18,209 bases of DNA, taken from the NCBI GenBank assembly GCA_003536295.1, contig DPZQ01000230.1, forward strand, positions 1 through 18,209. The letters are read 5' to 3'. Source of the stretch: Rhodobacter sp. (lineage in GTDB: Bacteria; Pseudomonadota; Alphaproteobacteria; Rhodobacterales; Rhodobacteraceae). Positions 16,030 to 18,209 of the stretch are shown here, in pieces. Under the pieces are notes generated by a model, which was not told where the DNA came from, ran no database searches, and saw only the letters and a program-made list of their open reading frames with translations. Numbering within the stretch: position 1 is the stretch's first letter; each line of letters starts with the position of its first letter. Both the position numbers and the translations under genes were made by a program.

Positions 16030-17130
16030 CTAAGGATCAAGGGCCCTTGCGTCGGATGCAACCCATCCAATTTTAACCTTCTGACCTGGTGTCAAAAGAT
16101 TTTGTCCCGTGGTGTTGCGTGTCTTCACCACGAAATTCTCATTACCCGCAACCTTTAAAACGGTACGGAACAAATCGCCCATATAAACAACCTCGATGAC
16201 TTCGGCATCAAGTGTTTGTAGGTCATCCTGATCACCATTAGTAAGAATGGTGGCGCGCTCGGGCCGAACTGAAACCATGGTTTGTTGACCTGGCGTGGTT
16301 ACGTTAACCGCCGCCGCTGTGATGACTTCACCCGTTTGAAGTTTTACACGTGCGTGGTCGCCCTTGACTGATACAAGCGTACCCATGATGCGGTTGTTTT
16401 CGCCAATGAACCCAGCCACAAAGCTATTTTGTGGTCGCTCATAAAGTTCTTGAGGTGAGGCAAGCTGCTGAATGCGGCCGTCATCGAACACAGCAATGCG
16501 GTCTGACATGGTCAGCGCTTCGCCCTGATCGTGCGTCACATAGACAACACTAATACCAAGCGAATTGTGTAAGTGCTTAATTTCATACTGCATATGTTCA
16601 CGCAGTTGCTTATCTAGCGCGCCCAAAGGCTCATCCATTAAGACCACCGCGGGGTCAAATACCAACGCGCGCGCCAAAGCGATGCGTTGCTGCTGGCCAC
16701 CCGAAAGCTGGGCGGGGCGGCGATGGGAGAAATCGCCCATTTGCACCATATCCAAAGCCCGGTTGATTTTTTCTTCGCGCTCAGACTTACCCATCCCGCG
16801 CACTTCTAAAGGGAAGGCTAGATTCTCGCCTACGGTCATGTGAGGAAAAAGCGCGTAATTTTGGAACACCATGCCAATACCGCGTTTGTGCGGCGGGACC
16901 TGATTGATCGGGCGACCATCTAACAAAATTTCGCCATTCGTCGCCGTTTCAAACCCTGCAAGCATCATCAAGCAAGTTGTTTTTCCTGAACCGGAGGGCC
17001 CAAGCATGGTCAAAAACTCGCCTTTTTTTATTGCTAGATTTAAATCCTTGACGACAAGGCTAACCCCGTCATAACTTTTTTGAACACTTTTAAATTCAAC
17101 AAAAGCGGTGTTTTGCCCCGTGTCTTTCAA
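16030..17130 (-). CDS. ABC transporter ATP-binding protein, PotA type
   Basis: A 366-aa ATPase for a polyamine/opine/iron-type importer. The nucleotide-binding domain (about 10-240) has Walker A GPSGSGKT (44-51), Q-loop Gln90, signature LSGGQ (142-146), Walker B VVLMDEP (162-168) and switch His200. A C-terminal TOBE-type regulatory domain (about 280-366) follows. The start is TTG 17130, with AGGGA 7 nt upstream; no other methionine precedes Walker A, so the unusual start is well supported. It is the first gene of the four-gene operon. A perfect extended -10 element (17256-17264) and an operator-like palindrome (17193-17210) lie upstream. Confidence 0.92.
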   Translation of the reverse strand: MKDTGQNTAFVEFKSVQKSYDGVSLVVKDLNLAIKKGEFLTMLGPSGSGKTTCLMMLAGFETATNGEILLDGRPINQVPPHKRGIGMVFQNYALFPHMTVGENLAFPLEVRGMGKSEREEKINRALDMVQMGDFSHRRPAQLSGGQQQRIALARALVFDPAVVLMDEPLGALDKQLREHMQYEIKHLHNSLGISVVYVTHDQGEALTMSDRIAVFDDGRIQQLASPQELYERPQNSFVAGFIGENNRIMGTLVSVKGDHARVKLQTGEVITAAAVNVTTPGQQTMVSVRPERATILTNGDQDDLQTLDAEVIEVVYMGDLFRTVLKVAGNENFVVKTRNTTGQNLLTPGQKVKIGWVASDARALDP

Positions 17131-17192
17131 TTTTACGTCCCTATATATGTTTTGCCGTGCTACGCCACGATCTCATCTAGATCTGTTTTATT

Positions 17193-17210
17193 CGTTACCC
17201 CTTTGTAACG
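17193..17210. promoter_or_regulatory. operator-like palindrome upstream of the ATPase gene
   Basis: CGTTAC (17193-17198), six bases CCCTTT, then GTAACG (17205-17210): a perfect 6-bp inverted repeat with 18-bp overall length, typical for a dimeric repressor. It lies about 45 bp downstream of the candidate start site and 63 bp before the start codon. The regulator is unknown. Confidence 0.4.
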
Positions 17211-17255
17211 CTTATCACAACTTTTTAAAGCCGATTCCCAAATTTCAGTCCGCTA

Positions 17256-17264
17256 ATTATATCA
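17256..17264 (-). promoter_or_regulatory. candidate extended -10 promoter for the ABC operon
   Basis: On the minus strand the bases read TGATATAAT, a consensus TATAAT preceded by the TGn extension. The matching -35 region is poor (AATGAT at 17-bp spacing), which extended -10 promoters tolerate. The predicted start site would give a leader of about 120 nt. Confidence 0.45.
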
Positions 17265-17453
17265 TAAAAAGCTTTTTGATCATTTTCACCGTCTATTTAC
17301 GTCTCTTTGTTTACTCTCTCCGCCAGCTTATGAATAAGAATGGCTTTTTGTATTCAGCCACCCTTAAGATAAGCGCCACGCTAACCAAGTTCAAACGGGA
17401 ATAATTCCTTAAAATTGCTATATTTGAAGACAATAAGACCGGATAAGTTGGAT

Positions 17454-17475
17454 CGCAGCGGCCATAGCCGCTGCG
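17454..17475 (-). terminator. stem-loop after creatinase
   Basis: CGCAGCGGC (17454-17462) and GCCGCTGCG (17467-17475) form a 9-bp GC-rich stem with a 4-nt loop, 5 bp beyond the creatinase stop codon. Flanking GGATAA/TTATCC bases could extend it loosely. No T-tract follows, so it could be Rho-assisted or only a 3' end stabiliser. Confidence 0.6.
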
Positions 17476-17480
17476 TAGCT

Positions 17481-18209
17481 TTATCCCAAAATGTTTTTTT
17501 CCGACCCGTAAGGATAGGCCGTGATATTTTCAGATCCAGCTTCAGTGACCACGAAAATATCATGTTCACGGTAACCGCCCGCGCCGGGCTGTCCGGCGGG
17601 AATCGTCAGCATCGGCTCCATCGAAATTACCATACCAGGCTCAAGTACCGTGTCGATATCTTCGCGCAGCTCTAACCCCGCTTCACGGCCATAGTAATGC
17701 GACAAAACCCCAAAACTATGCCCGTAGCCAAAGGTTCGATATTGTAAAAGCTGACGCTCAGCTAAGAAGTCGTTGATCTTATGGGTGATCTCGGCGCAGC
17801 TTAGACCAGGGCGCAGCAGGGTCATGCCATATTCATGTGCGGCCACATTAGCTTCCCAAATTTTTAGACTTGCGGGGTCAACCTCCTGAACAAACATCGT
17901 ACGCTCAAGAGCGGTATAATAGCCCGAAATCATCGGAAAACAGTTTAGTGACAAAATATCGCCCCGCTCAAGTACGCGGCCTGTCACGGGATTATGCGCC
18001 CCATCGGTGTTGAGCCCCGATTGAAACCAAACCCATGTATCACGATATTCGGCATCAGGAAAACGGCGTGCAATCTCTACTTCCATGGCGTCGCGACCAA
18101 TCATGGCGATGTCAATCTCGCGCAAGCCCGCTTTCAGCGCGTCAGCAATCGCAAATCCGCCGACATCTGCGACCTGCGCCCCTTGGCGAATAAGTGCTAT
18201 TTCAGCGGT
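17481..18209 (-). CDS. creatinase (creatine amidinohydrolase), 5' end beyond window
   Basis: The frame is open from the right edge to TAA 17481, giving 242 residues of the C-terminal catalytic (pita-bread) domain. Creatinase hydrolyses creatine to sarcosine and urea without a metal. The visible segments FQSGLNTDGAHNPVTGR, ILSLNCFPMISGYYTALERT, YRTFGYGHSFGVLSHYYGRE, LREDIDTVLEPGM and GAGGYREHD are near-identical to what I remember of Pseudomonas creatinase. If visible residue 1 is set to 161, the four key residues fall at His232, Glu262, His324 and Glu358, as in that enzyme, and total length would be about 402. Asp ligands of metal-dependent M24 peptidases are replaced (Asn in SLN, Tyr in GYY), which argues against an aminopeptidase or the M24-fold lyase DddP. 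It lies just upstream of the ABC operon on the same strand, separated by 350 bp. Confidence 0.9.
   Translation of the reverse strand, partial: TAEIALIRQGAQVADVGGFAIADALKAGLREIDIAMIGRDAMEVEIARRFPDAEYRDTWVWFQSGLNTDGAHNPVTGRVLERGDILSLNCFPMISGYYTALERTMFVQEVDPASLKIWEANVAAHEYGMTLLRPGLSCAEITHKINDFLAERQLLQYRTFGYGHSFGVLSHYYGREAGLELREDIDTVLEPGMVISMEPMLTIPAGQPGAGGYREHDIFVVTEAGSENITAYPYGSEKNILG

Larger units (their letters stand above)
17131..17480. other. 350-bp AT-rich intergenic region upstream of the ABC operon
   Basis: No convincing gene is present on either strand; the short open frames here have neither ribosome sites nor family resemblance. The region contains a stem-loop after creatinase, a candidate promoter, a candidate operator, an AT-rich palindrome AAAAAGCTTTTT (17266-17277) just upstream of the -10 element, and a weak TGGCT/AGCCA hairpin (17341-17360). 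Confidence 0.6.

Noticed and set aside
17131..17480. Small genes in the intergenic region
   Set aside because: Frames of 62-98 codons there lack ribosome sites, overlap stem-loops or the creatinase gene, and have unlikely composition.
17481..18209. Xaa-Pro aminopeptidase or DddP (DMSP lyase) instead of creatinase
   Set aside because: The metal ligands of those enzymes are replaced by the residues seen in creatinase, and the creatinase catalytic residues align at exact spacing.

Overview
The window looks like chromosomal DNA of a marine alphaproteobacterium, most likely a Rhodobacterales/Roseobacter-type organism. This is an inference from moderate base composition, tight Shine-Dalgarno-led gene packing and gene content: a PotABCD-type ABC operon, a ureohydrolase, a DenD-type dehydrogenase, hydantoinase A/B genes and creatinase. 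No tRNA, rRNA, insertion sequence, phage gene or CRISPR array was seen. Two genes are cut by the window edges: a P-loop kinase-like gene on the left (minus strand, open over its whole visible length) and creatinase on the right.

Layout, left to right. (1) 1-1867, minus strand: a 144-aa hypothetical protein followed by a protein of more than 450 aa with a zeta-toxin-like P-loop kinase domain. (2) 1963-7850, minus strand: a compact operon read hyuA, hyuB, a FOXRED1-like FAD oxidoreductase and a uronate-dehydrogenase-like SDR. hyuA and hyuB are 1 nt apart, and hyuB overlaps the FAD gene, which starts with TTG. (3) A 193-bp divergent control region with repeated TTTGG(C/T)CGAAT boxes, then denD (D-erythronate dehydrogenase type) on the plus strand. 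(4) Plus strand: an O-acetylhomoserine sulfhydrylase (metY), a quinone oxidoreductase and an agmatinase-family ureohydrolase, separated by intrinsic-terminator-like stems, so they are probably separate transcription units. (5) 12589-17130, minus strand: an ABC importer of the polyamine/opine type, in transcription order ATPase, binding protein, GC-rich stem-loop, permease B, permease C. (6) A 350-bp intergenic region with an extended -10 promoter candidate and an operator-like palindrome, then the C-terminal 242 residues of creatinase.

How the genes may work together. The importer lies between two enzymes that both release urea from guanidino compounds: creatinase (creatine to sarcosine and urea) and a ureohydrolase. 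An importer for creatine or another guanidino compound is therefore a reasonable guess. The hyuA/hyuB pair could be an ATP-dependent N-methylhydantoinase, the other known bacterial creatinine route to sarcosine, and the DAO-family FAD enzyme next to it could oxidise an N-methyl amino acid. The same operon ends in a sugar-acid-type dehydrogenase and is divergent from a D-erythronate-type dehydrogenase, so a sugar-acid- or lactam-derived substrate is equally possible. The pairing of hydantoinase, FAD oxidase and two SDR enzymes is the part most likely to be an undescribed catabolic pathway.
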